In this document: piece by piece, positions 21,791 to 33,239 of the stretch
How the letters are laid out: every line of letters starts with the position of its first letter
Numbering within the stretch: the first letter of the stretch is position 1
DNA from: Palaemon carinicauda
Taxonomy: Eukaryota > Arthropoda > Malacostraca > Decapoda > Palaemonidae
Direction: 5' to 3'
DNA: 64,000 nucleotides
NCBI RefSeq assembly: GCF_036898095.1
Contig: NC_090745.1
Location: forward strand, 86,901,748-86,965,747
The notes under the pieces: model-generated
Told to the model about the DNA's origin: nothing
Database searches by the model: none
What the model saw: the letters and a program-made list of their open reading frames with translations, nothing else
Translations under genes and position numbers: made by a program

Positions 21791-24412
21791 TGATGCAAAT
21801 GAACTATTTCCAAGGAAATTATCCTTTTTAATTTCCCCTTTTCCTTCAGTATTGAAACATGGCCACCATTTGCAATCATCATCCATATGACCAATCTGCT
21901 CGTTCTTCATTGTCACATGACTTTTATTGCTAATGACATATCTATTTTGTTTTAGCCCATCACCTACCCTCATTTTGAAAAAACATAACTGATTCCAGTC
22001 TTACTTTCATGCTTGAAAAACTATTTGTTCCTACAATTATACACTCATCATGCATTGAAGATTACAGCAAGAAGAGGAATAAGTAGTTCAAGAATGATTT
22101 TTCGGCTTTGCGGTCTTCCCCAAAACAGAAAAAACCTTGAGCTCTCATTTTTCCCTCTGGTGCTTTGACTTCTGCACCTTCTTTTGCTTCCCCTATGGGA
22201 AAGACTAATGGACGGTAGCACCACCTTTCTCTTAGGGCAATCTTCAGGGGTAGTGGATTTTGCTCCCTTCCCCAATGAAATTTTAGGGGCCTGCCCTTCC
22301 CCTTATATTGATCCCGCCATTGCTGACCACTCCTTTTTCCATGACCAGGCACTTCAGACCTAGTGACCTTTATTGGGCAATGAAGTTACAGTATCCCATG
22401 GATGTAGAAGATCCTTCAGGCTCTAGCTATCACTATATCTAACTTGCCTTTTGCTGTGGCAACACCTGTGGAAGGAGCCTTTGACATTAAGCCTGCTATC
22501 CCATCCGAGTCTAAGGAAGCGCAGTTGATCCTTAACCCTTGTCATCTGGAGGCAAAACCATTGACTGATTGCTGACAAGCAAAGGAAGAAACCTGTCTTT
22601 CTTCTACTTCCAGCTCTGTACCTTGTCTTTCTTCTACTTCTAGCCCTGTAGCTTGTCTTTCTTCTCCTTCCAGCCCTGTACCCTTGCCCTCATCCACTGC
22701 TGTTGAGCCTTTTCCACATCATGTCCCTTTGAAGATGAAGAACAGCAAGCTGCCTTTAATCTTTTCAGACTCCCTTCAGCATGATTACCAGCTGACAACC
22801 CTCCTACAGAAGGAAATTGTAAGCCTCTTTCTTCGTCAGGTAATGACTCCCCTAGATCCCAGCGTAGAGGACAAGAGACATCATCTAACACAAAGCATTG
22901 TCATAGAACTATGAGAAGTCCGTCACTTGAGACTTTCCTGGATGCACGATTGTTACTAAATTCATGATCACCAAGTGCACATTGTCCTTATGTGCACAAA
23001 GACTTCCATATGCTCATTCTTCGCCAGAGAGTTTTTATGTGTATGATTGTTGTCACTCGCACACTTTAGACACCACCTCTTCGTGCAGGTGGAGTTAGAT
23101 CTAAGTGCATATAATTGCCGTTGTACACAAATTTTCCTTTACATTTGCAATCGTCTATTTGAAAAAGACTGCCACATCATAGGAGTTCAGCTGAGGAATC
23201 CAGAAAATCACACTCTAGGTCTTTACACGCAAGGTATGTGCACAATTAGTCTCGTAAGGTGAAAGCTTTAGATGCAGAACACCTTCAATCTGATCCTCCA
23301 CCTGTAAAGGGTTCACAAGCATCATACCTGTACACAGAATGTTCATGCTCTAGGTCCAACCAAGAGACCTCTCCAAGCACTAGGTCTCCACCTGCTGCAT
23401 TGCCAGGTGCTAGATTGGCACATATTAGGTAACAACTTGCTACACATTAGATTGCCACGTGTGAGATCACCGTGACCTTCACTTTTACGCATTTGATCCC
23501 CGTGTATTACTTCCTCACGCTCTAGAAAACGGGATAGGTCCTCTCCAGGAAAATAGTTACCACGTGGCCTCTCATAGGAGGAATTGAGACAGTCTAGTGG
23601 CCAATGCCAATAAAAAATGCGTAATATCAGAGAAAGGCCCTCTTAAAATTCATGTGAATCTGATATAAACATTGAAATAGGAGATTCTTCCTTACGCTAG
23701 TACTGAAGGAAATGGCGATGCTTATTGAGAAAGTCTTAAGTTGCAATTATTACGACCAGATGAAATATAAATTTTTCTGTCAAGTTCTAAAACTCATCTT
23801 CAGTAATTAATGGAAGGCTTTATGGAGTACAAAATCAGTATGACGACAAACTAAAAATTGATTAAATCCATTGTTGTATAATGGTCTTTATTTGAAAAGA
23901 AAAAAAAAAAAGTCCTACGTTGAATTCTATCCCATCTCCAAATCAGTCATAATCATAAAATCTATGAATACTTGATGAATAACTCATTTAACCCATAACA
24001 CTTACATCATTATCAAGCTACATGACTGGACTTAAATTTAACAGATCATAATGATTTGTTGAAAAACATCCATGTAAGATATAAATCTCTTAAGTGATCG
24101 TCAGAATCAACATTCTCAGTTTATCTGTCTAAATCTTCCACATGTAATTTACCCACTCATTAAACTTTTAATCAGTGGAATTAACTACCAGTAGTTAAGT
24201 TCTATTATTTCTATTGAGAAAAAAAAAATTCTGCTACCTCTGGAATTTTACAATATTATCTGTGGTGAGGTTACAACATTTAAGAGTTATAAAGTGAAAT
24301 ACATAAAGCTCTAATGTACTCTACTGTACAGTATTACAGTATAGTATAACAAATTCCATGTACTGTACTTATTTATGCAGGTATTTAACATGAAGGAAAT
24401 TCTGAAGACTCC
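21791..24412. other. non-coding and degraded repeat sequence
   Basis: No supported gene. At 22590-22685 a 30-bp unit (CTTGTCTTTCTTCTACTTCN) is repeated three times inside a Ser and Pro rich plus-strand frame running to about 22910, which could be a decayed Gag-like region of a DIRS element, without proof. 23620-24410 is AT-rich and featureless apart from short A tracts. Confidence 0.45.
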
Positions 24413-24420
24413 TAAAATTG

Positions 24421-24725
24421 TTAAAAATAACAAATTTGGAAATAATTTGTAACATTTTTTCCTAAATAATACAAACCTCAAGTTATTTATATGGATTATC
24501 TTTTGGCAAAGCTGGAAGGTAGAAAATAGCCTAAAAAGTGCGAGGTGGCAACCCTACTTAACCACTGTTAAGCTTGCAGAACTGCCTCACTTTTCAATTG
24601 CAGGCAGGACTTCAAGGGGACAGGTGATGGTGGGACAATTTATATAAATAACTACAGGTTTGTATTAGTTATGGAAAAATATAAATTATTTCCAAATTTG
24701 TTATTTGTTCCTCCACTAACAAACC
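24421..24725. repeat. inverted-repeat module at the recombinase end of DIRS-4
   Basis: AACAAATTTGGAAATAATTT at about 24429 and the complement of 24690-24712 (AAATTATTTCCAAATTTGTT) form arms that also include the phrase ATACAAACCT. The arms are diverged by several bases, unlike the perfect pair in DIRS-1. The spacer contains the terminal repeat that matches the far end. Confidence 0.8.
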
Positions 24726-25299
24726 TTACGTTATTCATACGGATGACTCACTCTTTGGTGGATGGAAGTCTGACTTCCAGCTTAGTCATTGAGCCAGGTT
24801 TTCCTAGTACAGTCTTAGACTGTATCTAAGGATAAACCTTGACACCTAGCTAATAATTCACAGCCTCAGTGTTATTGCAGCCTGAGCAATCTGTGTGGTT
24901 GTGGAAATAGCATATGAACGTCTAGCTAAAGTACTGTGTTCAAGTTCTTAAACAGGAATATTACATATAAAGATGTTTCCTAATGTTTACCTTGCAGGAA
25001 ACATAAACGTGAACGATTATGAATAGTTATTGTCTATACTAGGATACACAAGGAAAATGGTTCTCACCTACAGAGGTTGAAACCAGCTTGCAGAGGAACC
25101 CAAGGCGCTGTTCCCCAAGAGAGGGGAATATGAAAAAAGGGAAAGCCAACCACACTTCCATTCATCCCAGACTTAACCTAAGTAACCAATGCCCTCAACC
25201 AAGTGTTACTTGTCCAACAAGGAGCCCAAGGTATTCTTAAACCACTTATTGTGCAGCCTCCACAAGGCCAATAGAGAACGTATCAAGCCTAATGTGGAT

Positions 25300-25900
25300 C
25301 ACATCCTTGAGGTAGTGGGTGGTGAAGGTCGTTTGACGCTTCCAAAAACCCGCTTGCAGACCTTATGATACTGAGAAGTTATGTTTAAATGCCAGGGACG
25401 TACTGATGTCCATGACATCATAAGCTCTAGGTTTTCGAGCTTCAGAAGGGTCATGTTGGAGGGCATAGTCTACGACTTTGGGATCCAAGAAGCGATAGTG
25501 TTCTTGGTGACCATCCCCTTAATTCTGCCTGAGCTGATAAATAAGGCTAAAATTTTGGGTCTTGTTGCTGCAGTGCATTTAAGATAATATCTCAAACTCC
25601 TCACTGGACAGATTAACAGCTGATCTGGGTCATTGGTTACAGAACGTAGACTCTTGATCTGAAAGGCCCCGAATCCATGGTCCAGTACCCCCAGATTTTG
25701 AGTCTCGGCAATAAACTCAGGGACGAAGCCATGTCACCATGAAGCTCACTAACTCTCTTTGTAGATGCTAAAACAAGTAGGAACGCCATCTTCAAAGTGA
25801 AATTACGGTCTGTAGCATGGTGTAGTAGTTTAAGGAGGAACCTTTAGGGATCTCAAAACCCAAACCACGTTCCAAGGAGGAGATCTCATCTCCGACTGGG
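25300..25900 (-). pseudogene. tyrosine recombinase remnant of DIRS-4
   Basis: Around 25736-25800 the minus strand reads AFLLVLASTKRVSELHG, the box A segment with its catalytic Arg, equivalent to ASAKRVSEIHAF in DIRS-1. Upstream text (GLGFEIPKGSSLNY-like) corresponds to the DIRS-1 segment before box A. I could not read a box B or the tyrosine in frame. Stops interrupt the frame on both sides. Confidence 0.6.
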
Positions 25901-26155
25901 GGAGAGTGATCTCATAACTCTTCCACATCTCAGAGCTCCAACGAAGAGGAAAGATCCTCTCCATTCAATCTTAAGGCTAGACTTAAGGCTGAGAGATAGC
26001 CTTTTACCGCCGAGACTGGAGTTTTTCCTCTCGAAGATATACAAGGAACTTTCCGCTATTACTGGAATGGTGGCATCGAGGGGAGAGATAACCTTGCCAC
26101 GACTCCAACCACAGAACACTGTCTACTTTGCCTGGTATGCTGCTGTCAAAGACTT

Positions 26156-27451
26156 TTATAAGTGCTTAGACATTATTTTTTCAACTTGTTGTGAAAAGCT
26201 GTATCCCTTCTCTTCAGAATCGCATTTGCCCACAAGTTGACCGTTTGGTGTGAAAGGAATTCTAAGGTCCGGGTACCTGACAGAAAGGACTCCAAGGACC
26301 GTCTTATCGAATCCTTGGAAAGATCCTTGGATCGAACAATCTGGCCCAACAACCCCAACCATAGGTCAAGCCATGAAGCAACTTGCATAGCATACTTCGC
26401 ACTTCTCTCTATGTTGAAGAGCTTAGAGGCAGAAAGGGAGATCCTCAAGGAAGCTAGTCTCTGTACTGGGACACCCCTGGTAAGAGATTCTACCGAGGGG
26501 TCGAGAGTCAGGGTAGGGCAAGGCTCGTCCTGGATCTCATAACACTTCCACTGCAGAATGAAGGAAAGTGGAAGAGATCGGGAGGAAGACCCTGCTCTAA
26601 GAGAGCTAGAAGTGCCTGCTATCTGAGAGATAGCTTTTCTTCTGGTTGCAGTAATCCCTTTTGATCAAGGGAAGACTGCACTGGTCTTAGGAGGTTTCTA
26701 GGTACCCAAGACTAGGTCCAGAACCATATCCTTGCCTTCCTGTAAGGCAGTGCCAGGGTGCGACAAGTTATTAAAGGCCCTCATGCATGCAAGAACTTGC
26801 CAGAAGTTATGTTCCGACTCATGTTCAGCCTCGGAGTAGAACTTCAGATTCGCGGCTTTTGGGAGGTATTCTTCATCCGTGTCAAGGTCAAGGTCAAGGT
26901 CAAGGTCATCAGCTGTGAACCTGTGAAGGACCAGCCTCAGGAGACCCCCTAGCCAATTCCTGCTTACAAGCTTCCCTTGCCTTAGAGTTCTTAGGAACTG
27001 TCTTTGAATCTTTTGATTCCTTCCTCGGAGGAAAGTTTTCTTCAAGGACACATGTTTTAGAGGAAAGTTGTGGTTCCTTAGGCTTCTGAGGTTCGGGAGC
27101 AACGTTTTGTTCCCCCTCAGGTAGAAGAGATACCATATATTGGTCCAGAGGAACGATTTCAATAGGTTTAGGATCGAAGGGGTGGATGGCAATCTCCTCA
27201 TGAGAACCTAGGTCCCTATTTGTACGGAGTTGTACGATGTCAGCGTGCGGTGGAGTGACAGGGTTCATCTTCCTCCTCTGTTCGGCCGTATTCCTCTCGC
27301 CTGGTCGAACTGGCATTAAGGGAAGAGGCCCTGTAGGTGGAGCAGCTGCAGTCTTGTTTGTCCCTGGTGTTTGGTCAAGGTGGAGATGACCTAAATACCC
27401 AAGGGACAGAACTGCTCTCAGCAGATCTCCTCCTAAGGTCAGAAGGAGCAT
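26156..27451 (-). pseudogene. Gag-like region of DIRS-4, central part
   Basis: Two frames. 27451-26909 (180 codons) is Pro and Glu rich. 26448-26156 reads AKYAMQVASWLDLWLGLLG and SFLSGTRTLEFLSHQTVNLW, then ANAILKRRDTAF, a pattern I associate with DIRS Gag proteins. The segment lies between the zinc-type Gag end and the recombinase, and Tigger C interrupts the gene just upstream at 27480. A four-fold TCAAGG hexamer run lies at 26881-26906. Confidence 0.6.
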
Positions 27452-27479
27452 CAGAAGACAAGGACGACGGAATACAGTA

Positions 27480-30262
27480 CAGTGGAACCTCTACACACGA
27501 ACGTATCTACATCTGAATTTTCCAACGTCCGAAGTAAAATTCGAGCAAATTTTTGACTCTACACCCGAATTTTATTTCGACACACGAAGTAAGCAATTTT
27601 CGTCGTACCGGTTGTATGGTTGTATCCGAATTTTTCTACACGCGAAGTACAATTCGAACACGTTTCTACTCTACACCCGAATGTTTTTTTCGACACCCGA
27701 AGTAAACAATACTCGTACGCGTAGTCGGTGCTCATAGCGCCTGAAGTGTTTTTTATTTCCGCTGATAGAAGGCAGCACTTCGACCTCGGAGGGACCCTCA
27801 ATTAGCACGGCTTGGGTCAGTCCTCTGTGCTCGTCGGCTTCTTGCGGTTGTGCTCTGTGCGTTCTGCTATTAACTCTGTTTTAATCGTGATTTTTTACGT
27901 GCATCCTTTAACGGTAATTTACGTAAAGTATGGGTCCTAAAAGGCTTAGTTTTGCCAGTGGTAGTGGTGAGAAAAGGAAGAAGGAAATGCTTTCTTTAGA
28001 AGTTAAGCAAGAAATTATTGAAAAACATGAGCGTGGCGTCCGCGTGAGTGAAATTGCTAAACAGTATGGCCGTAATATGTCGACGATCTCGACAATCCTT
28101 AAACAGAAGGAAGCTATTAAAGCAGTGAAACCTTCTAAGGGGATCACCATAATTTCAAAACGCCGTAGCCCTATCATAGAAGAGATGGAACGACTTCTGC
28201 TAGTGTGGATCAAGGACAGAGAGATCGTTGGCGACACCATCACCGAGACCGTCATCTGCGAGAAGGCGCACACCATCTTTATGGACTTGAAGGAGGAGAG
28301 CTCTGTGGGTGATGCTGGGGAGAGTTCAACTGAGCCTTCCTCAGATGATTTCAAGGCATCTCGTGCCTGGTTCGAGAAATTTAAGAAACGGTCCGGGATT
28401 CATTCAGTTGTTCGCCACGGAGAGGCTGCTAGTGCGGACACAAAGGCTGCAGCTGACTTTGTCAAGAACTTCGAAAAGATCGTGCAGGAAGAAGGCTACG
28501 TAGAGCAGCAAGTGTTTAATTGTGAAGAAACAGGGCTGTTTTGGAAGAAGATGCCGATTCGAACCTACATCACCGCCGAAGAGAAGAAATTGCCTGGGAA
28601 TAAGCCAATGAAGGATCGGTTGACTCTTGCCCTATGTGCCAATGCTAGCGGGGACTTTAAAGTCAAGCCCTTACTGGTTTACCATTCAGAGAACCCTAGG
28701 GCCTTTAAGGCACACAACGTCGATAAGGATCAGCTTCATGTTTTCTGGCGATCCAACTCGAAGGCCTGGGTCACTAGGCAATTCTTTGTGCAATGGGTTA
28801 ACCAAGTTTTCGGCCCTTCTGTGAAGAAGTATCTTCATGAACAGAAATTGCCTTTAAAGTGCCTGCTATGCCTTGACAATGCACCCGCTCACCCCTCCGG
28901 ACTTGAAGATGATATCTTCGATGAATTTAAGTTCATAAAGGTGCTGTATCTTCCACCGAATACCACCTCTATCCTCCAGCCCATGGACCAGCAAGTCATC
29001 TCTAATTTTAAGAAGCTGTACACCAAGCACTTATTTAAGCAGTGCTTTAATGTCACGCAAAGCACCAACTTAACTTTGCGTGAATTTTGGAGGGGCCACT
29101 TCAACATCGTGCACTGCTTGAAGATCATAGATCAGGCTTGGGTGGGATTAACTCGATGGACCCTCAATTCTGCCTGGAAGCTGTGGCCTGATGCAGTTTC
29201 TTCCCGAGATTTCGAAGGTTTTGACCCCGAACCTGATCCCGTGGTGGGTGCAGCGGAAGCCGTAGAGGAAATCGTCTCCCTTGGCAAGTCCATGGGTCTG
29301 GAGGTCGACGCAGATGACGTTACGGAACTCGTCGCTGAATGTCACGACGAACTTACCACGGATGAGTTCAAGGAACTCCATGCTATGTCTGAGCACATGA
29401 ATGATGACGAGGAAGGGAGCGAGGAGGTAGAACATGTGTTAGGTTCGGCGCATATAAAAGAGGTGTTAGGAAAATATCAAGACGTGGTCGACTTCATCGA
29501 CAAATACCATCCAAAGAAATTGCAGGTTTGTCGTGTAGTTTTGCAGTTCGATGATGTTTGCCTAACTCACTTTCGAAACATTCTGAAAAGCCGTACCAAG
29601 CAATTATCTATCGATAATTTCTTTAAAAAAACTGCAAAGCGAACTCGTGATGAAGAGGATGTAAGTGATTCGAAGAAAACGGCAAAGAGTGAAGCGGAAG
29701 AAAGTGAAACAAAGAAAACGGAAAAGAGTGAAGCGAAAGAAATTCAGTCAATTTTAAGTGTAGAGAGTGAAAGTGATTAAAATTACGTAATCATCAAAAA
29801 GAAAAAAAGAAAATGTAAAAAAATATATAAAAAAAAAAAAATAAGCTAAGTTATGTTAAGTTCACTAAGTGTAAGTTAAAATAAGTTACGGTAGTGTACG
29901 TTTATCGTAGTTAACCTCTCTACCTCCTCGCCGCCCGTCCGTCTCCTCTCTGCGTAGCAAGACTAACAACACCTGCGCTGGAGTTTCTAAGGTAAAGTGA
30001 TGCTAAAAACCCGTTTCTTATTTTTCATTTTTTGCTAATTCTTCTTATTTACATATCTGTTATCTAATTTAGTGTGCATTATTCTCATGGGAAAATTATG
30101 TGTAGTAGTTTATTAAGAAGTTATCATAGGTTTTTGGGCTCAACCACGGATTAATCCTATTTCAATGTATTCTTATGGGAAAATTCGTTTCTACATCCGA
30201 ACATTTTCTACATCCGAAGTTGGTTCTGGAACGGATTAAATTCGTATGTAGAGGTTCCACTG
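27480..30262 (+). mobile_element. Tigger-like element, copy C, structurally complete
   Basis: A 2783-bp element with matching terminal repeats: CAGTGGAACCTCTACACACG at 27480 and, reversed from the right end, CAGTGGAACCTCTACATACG. TA flanks both sides (27478-27479 and 30263-30264). The first 230 bp repeats a CTACACNCGAA-like phrase several times, likely transposase binding sites. One unbroken transposase gene occupies 27930-29780. It is inserted in the Gag region of DIRS-4. It is the youngest-looking Tigger here; copy E is a deleted relative. Confidence 0.95.
27930..29780 (+). CDS. Tigger/pogo transposase, 616 aa, first catalytic Asp replaced
   Basis: Cut-and-paste transposase with CENP-B-like DNA binding. 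N-terminal HTH about residues 15-60 (GVRVSEIAKQYGRNMSTIST), a second CENP-B-type HTH about 80-175 ending in SGIHSVVRHGEAAS, and a DDE domain about 190-400. The expected DDD residues are Glu199 (FNCEETGLFWKK; Asp in copies B and D), Asp316 (LDNAPAHP) and Asp353 (LQPMDQQV). The acidic C-terminal region ends with QLSIDNFF at 558-565, a PCNA-binding motif, then a Lys/Glu tail. The ATG at 27930 aligns with the MGPK start of copy D. The frame is complete, yet Asp199Glu probably abolishes or weakens catalysis. It may still be expressed. Confidence 0.93.
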   Translation: MGPKRLSFASGSGEKRKKEMLSLEVKQEIIEKHERGVRVSEIAKQYGRNMSTISTILKQKEAIKAVKPSKGITIISKRRSPIIEEMERLLLVWIKDREIVGDTITETVICEKAHTIFMDLKEESSVGDAGESSTEPSSDDFKASRAWFEKFKKRSGIHSVVRHGEAASADTKAAADFVKNFEKIVQEEGYVEQQVFNCEETGLFWKKMPIRTYITAEEKKLPGNKPMKDRLTLALCANASGDFKVKPLLVYHSENPRAFKAHNVDKDQLHVFWRSNSKAWVTRQFFVQWVNQVFGPSVKKYLHEQKLPLKCLLCLDNAPAHPSGLEDDIFDEFKFIKVLYLPPNTTSILQPMDQQVISNFKKLYTKHLFKQCFNVTQSTNLTLREFWRGHFNIVHCLKIIDQAWVGLTRWTLNSAWKLWPDAVSSRDFEGFDPEPDPVVGAAEAVEEIVSLGKSMGLEVDADDVTELVAECHDELTTDEFKELHAMSEHMNDDEEGSEEVEHVLGSAHIKEVLGKYQDVVDFIDKYHPKKLQVCRVVLQFDDVCLTHFRNILKSRTKQLSIDNFFKKTAKRTRDEEDVSDSKKTAKSEAEESETKKTEKSEAKEIQSILSVESESD

Positions 30263-30264
30263 TA

Positions 30265-31139
30265 CTGGGAGTAAACCGTGGTGGATGCAATTGGGGATAG
30301 GCAGGTGAAAGCTCCAACCCAAATGTCTCCTGTAGGGATGACACCAAAGTGTCATACCAGAATGGAAGCTCTCCGACTCTAAACAATTCAGGAGTATCCT
30401 TAGGGAGTCCTGGGGGAGGAGAATGCTGTCTGGACTAGCATTTAGAGGGGCCGAATCCTTGGAAGGCAACCGCTTAGACATCATTAAATGCTCCTTTATG
30501 ATTCACACTGGGCGATCAGGAGATATGGGTACACCCGCGTACTTATTAAGAGGCTCTTTAACTCCCACCGGAAAGAGAACCGGCCTGCCGCTAGAGCTGT
30601 CGGTAGTGGAGAACGTTGTCTGAGGAGTTAGATCCTTGCCTGCTTTCGAAGTTGTAACTTCAACATGTGAGACACCCGTCGACACAGTACGTTTATTCAC
30701 TGTAGGAGGTGATTTTCGCACAACTGTGTGCAACTTGTGCGCGATTCGCACGCGGAATCATGAGATTCGTGCGTAAATCGCGAGCAAAAATCACTACTTC
30801 GCGAACAACAGATAGCGAGCGAGGAGGGGGAGGCCTCTGAGGCTCTTTGTGCAGCTGTAGCACCCTGTACACTCGCAGGAGGAAGAGATGAGAGCCTCTG
30901 AGTGGGGCCCAACGCATTGCATTGGCAAGTGTTGTGGTACAGAAGAGTTCATGGGAGGGCGTCACGCAGGCGAATGCTTACAAAAGCCACCCCAGGCTTT
31001 GAAAAGGGCTGGAGGCAGTCTTGGAAGAGGCTTCTCAGGAAATTTGTCTTCAGAAAGTCCTTGTTTGGTCAGAAGTCGTTAGGGAAAAGATCAGATAAAG
31101 CGTGACGTGTGGATGGAGAGTGTGCATGTCTTACGTCCT
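30265..31139 (-). pseudogene. DIRS-4 Gag region, degraded part next to Tigger C
   Basis: Continuation of the DIRS-4 Gag-like gene on the other side of Tigger C. Short frames on both strands are open because of biased composition, and none carries a recognisable domain. Assignment rests on position between the Ser-Arg repeat and the central Gag part. Confidence 0.4.
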
Positions 31140-32010
31140 CGCAAAGATCTCCTCATTCGCGAACTAGAGCGTTTAGCATGTAATTGTACGCGCTTTTCTC
31201 GTGATCGTGAATGATCTTGTGATCTTGAGCATCTAGCCCTTGAACATATGCATCTTGCTTGCGATCGTGATCGACGTGCCCTTGATCGTGTTTAGCTCAC
31301 GAATGCGAATGTTTGCCTCGCGGTCATGATCGTGAATGCTTAGTATGTGATCTTGAGTGCGTAGCTCGTGATTGTGAGCATGTAGCTCATGACTGTGAGC
31401 GCTAGCTCGTGATCATGAGCGTGTAGCTCATGGTTGCGAGTGCCAAGCTCGGGATCATGCGCGTGACCACACAGGTTGTGATCGTGCCCGTGAACGTGCA
31501 GCTCGTGATCGTGCCCGTGAACGCGCAGGTCGTGATCGTGCCCGTGAACGCGCAGCTTGTGATCGTGCCCGTGAACGCGCAGCTTGTGATCGTGCCCGTG
31601 AACGCGCAGCTAGTGATCGTGCTCGTGATCGTGCCCGTGAACGCGCAGCTAGTGATCGTGCTCGTGATCGTGCCCGTGAACGCGCAGCTCGTGATCGTTC
31701 CCGTGAACGCGCAGCTTGTGATTGTGCTCATGAACATGCAGCTCGTGATCTTGAATGTGAAGCTCGTGTTCTTGAGCATAAGTGTGAATCTTGTGATCGT
31801 TGGCGCCACGTCCTTGATTGTGAGCGGTCAGCTCGTGATCGAGAAGAATGTCTCCTTGAAGACGAACGCCTAGACCGCGATGACCTATGGTCTTTTTGGA
31901 GTAAGCACGTGGCGCTTGAATGACAGTATCTTTGGGAAGAACGCCGAGATCGCGAGCAATCTCTATGATCCATTGAACGCCGTGACTGATATTCTAAAGG
32001 TAAGCGCAAA
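31140..32010 (-). repeat. 27-bp minisatellite encoding a Ser-Arg repeat region in DIRS-4 Gag
   Basis: From about 31485 to 31735 a 27-bp unit (GTGATCGTGCCCGTGAACGC plus GCAGCTC) is repeated about nine times, with two copies carrying an extra 12-15 bp GCTCGTGATC insertion. The unit is nine codons, so all frames stay open. On the minus, Gag-coding strand one frame reads AARSRARSR, continuous with the Ser-Arg rich sequence at 32009-31728 (SSRSRRSSSRRHSSRSRAD). Diverged units extend to about 31140. The alternative frames read SCAFTGTIT or, on the plus strand, VIVPVNAQL. Confidence 0.85.
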
Positions 32011-32543
32011 GCTCATGAGGATAATCCTCCTGAAGGACGTTAAGATGTAGTTTCTCGTGCTGGCGATTGGCAAGCAGGTGGAGCGCTGGCCATAGGAGGA
32101 TCATCTTGCCCAGCCTCAGCAGCTGGCGAGGCTAGCGTACGCGAGCTGGAACCTTTTCTGTGGAAAGAAGGAGGATTAGGGTTAGGCGACGATGTCGTCA
32201 CAAGATGGTGAGAGGGGACATCGTCAGCAGGAGGCTGTTGAAGGGGCGAACGAGAATGGTCATGTCATCTGCGCATGGAGGGGCTAGGAGATGGCAAAAG
32301 GTGGACCTCGCACCCATCCAGAGCGAAAGATATTGAAGCCATAGGGGATGGGTCTCTCCTCGCGCCACGCTAAAGAAGTTGCAGTTGCAAAAGCGTTTCC
32401 TTCGAAGGGGGAGCAGAAATCCCCAAGGACGGCCAAGCTTGAAGAACATCCGTGAGAGGGAAAGACTCCCCGGTGGCTGGAGGTGATGTTTAAAGAGGGG
32501 AAACATCAACACCCACAGTAACCCTAGGTTGCCAAGGAGTTAG

Positions 32544-32927
32544 TCAGTCTATGCTCCTACTTGACCGTTCCCCTGAGGAAGATGGGGGAGGAGAAGAGAC
32601 CGTTCCCCTGAGGAAGACGGGGAGAAGCTTCGGAGGAGATCTAGGAGTACGAGAAGAAGCCCAAGCTCTTTCCCCATCGGAGGAAGACCCCAGGGGAGAA
32701 AGGTCTCGTTTGTCTTTCTTCTTCCTGTGATACCCAAATTTCTCCCACCGGGAAGCAGGCCATTCCCGACACTCGTCATACGGCGCACCCTGCTCACAGC
32801 GACGCCCCTGGCAAGTTGGACACAGCAGATGGGGATATGTGTCAACAGAAGACATGAAGGTGCCACAAGGGTGACCTTCGCGGTCAGGACATGTTCGCAT
32901 GGGAGCGCCCAGAAGAAAACTACACAC
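32544..32927 (-). pseudogene. DIRS-4 Gag N-terminal region with Cys motif
   Basis: A 127-codon frame. YPHLLCPTCQGRRCEQGAPY DEC contains a C-x2-C-x4-C-x8-C pattern, followed by W..W.KFGYHRKKKDKRD. The same arrangement occurs in DIRS-3 (about 57871-57985, plus strand) and in the fragment at 48330-48240. It is probably a zinc-binding Gag segment that binds nucleic acid; the function is inferred from position and residues. An overlapping frame (33010-32549) is a shadow. The true start may lie further upstream near 32960. Confidence 0.65.
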
Positions 32928-33239
32928 ACTTGGAAAAGAGAAAGAAAGGGAATAAAGTAAATGTTGGCAAGTCTAATGGCTAAGCCATGGGAGAGGGAGA
33001 GAGCGGACATGTCCGATCTCTACCAGCCAAAAGAGAAAAGTAAGGCAGCTCTGCGAGCTGTGAGTGAAGATAAGTGGCTGGGGGTACCCCCTAGACACCC
33101 CCTACCTAACCACAACAGTGGTTAAGTAGGGTTGCTACCCTGCACTTTTTAATCTAATGGCTACCTTCCAGCTTCGATGAAAGATAATCCATATAAATAA
33201 TATAAGGTTTGTTAATGAAGAATGAAGGAACAAATAAGA

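Noticed and set aside
22684..22914. Host gene for a Ser/Pro-rich protein
   Set aside because: Short frame beside a 30-bp tandem repeat with no splice or domain support; more likely a decayed Gag-like segment.
31100..31800. CRISPR-like array
   Set aside because: Regular short repeats exist, but there are no unique spacers and the genome is eukaryotic; it is a coding minisatellite.
31402..31873. Plus-strand VIVPVNAQL repeat and minus-strand TITSCAFTG repeat proteins
   Set aside because: The 27-bp repeat keeps every frame open. The DIRS-4 Gag strand and flanking Ser-Arg codons favour the AARSRARSR frame instead.
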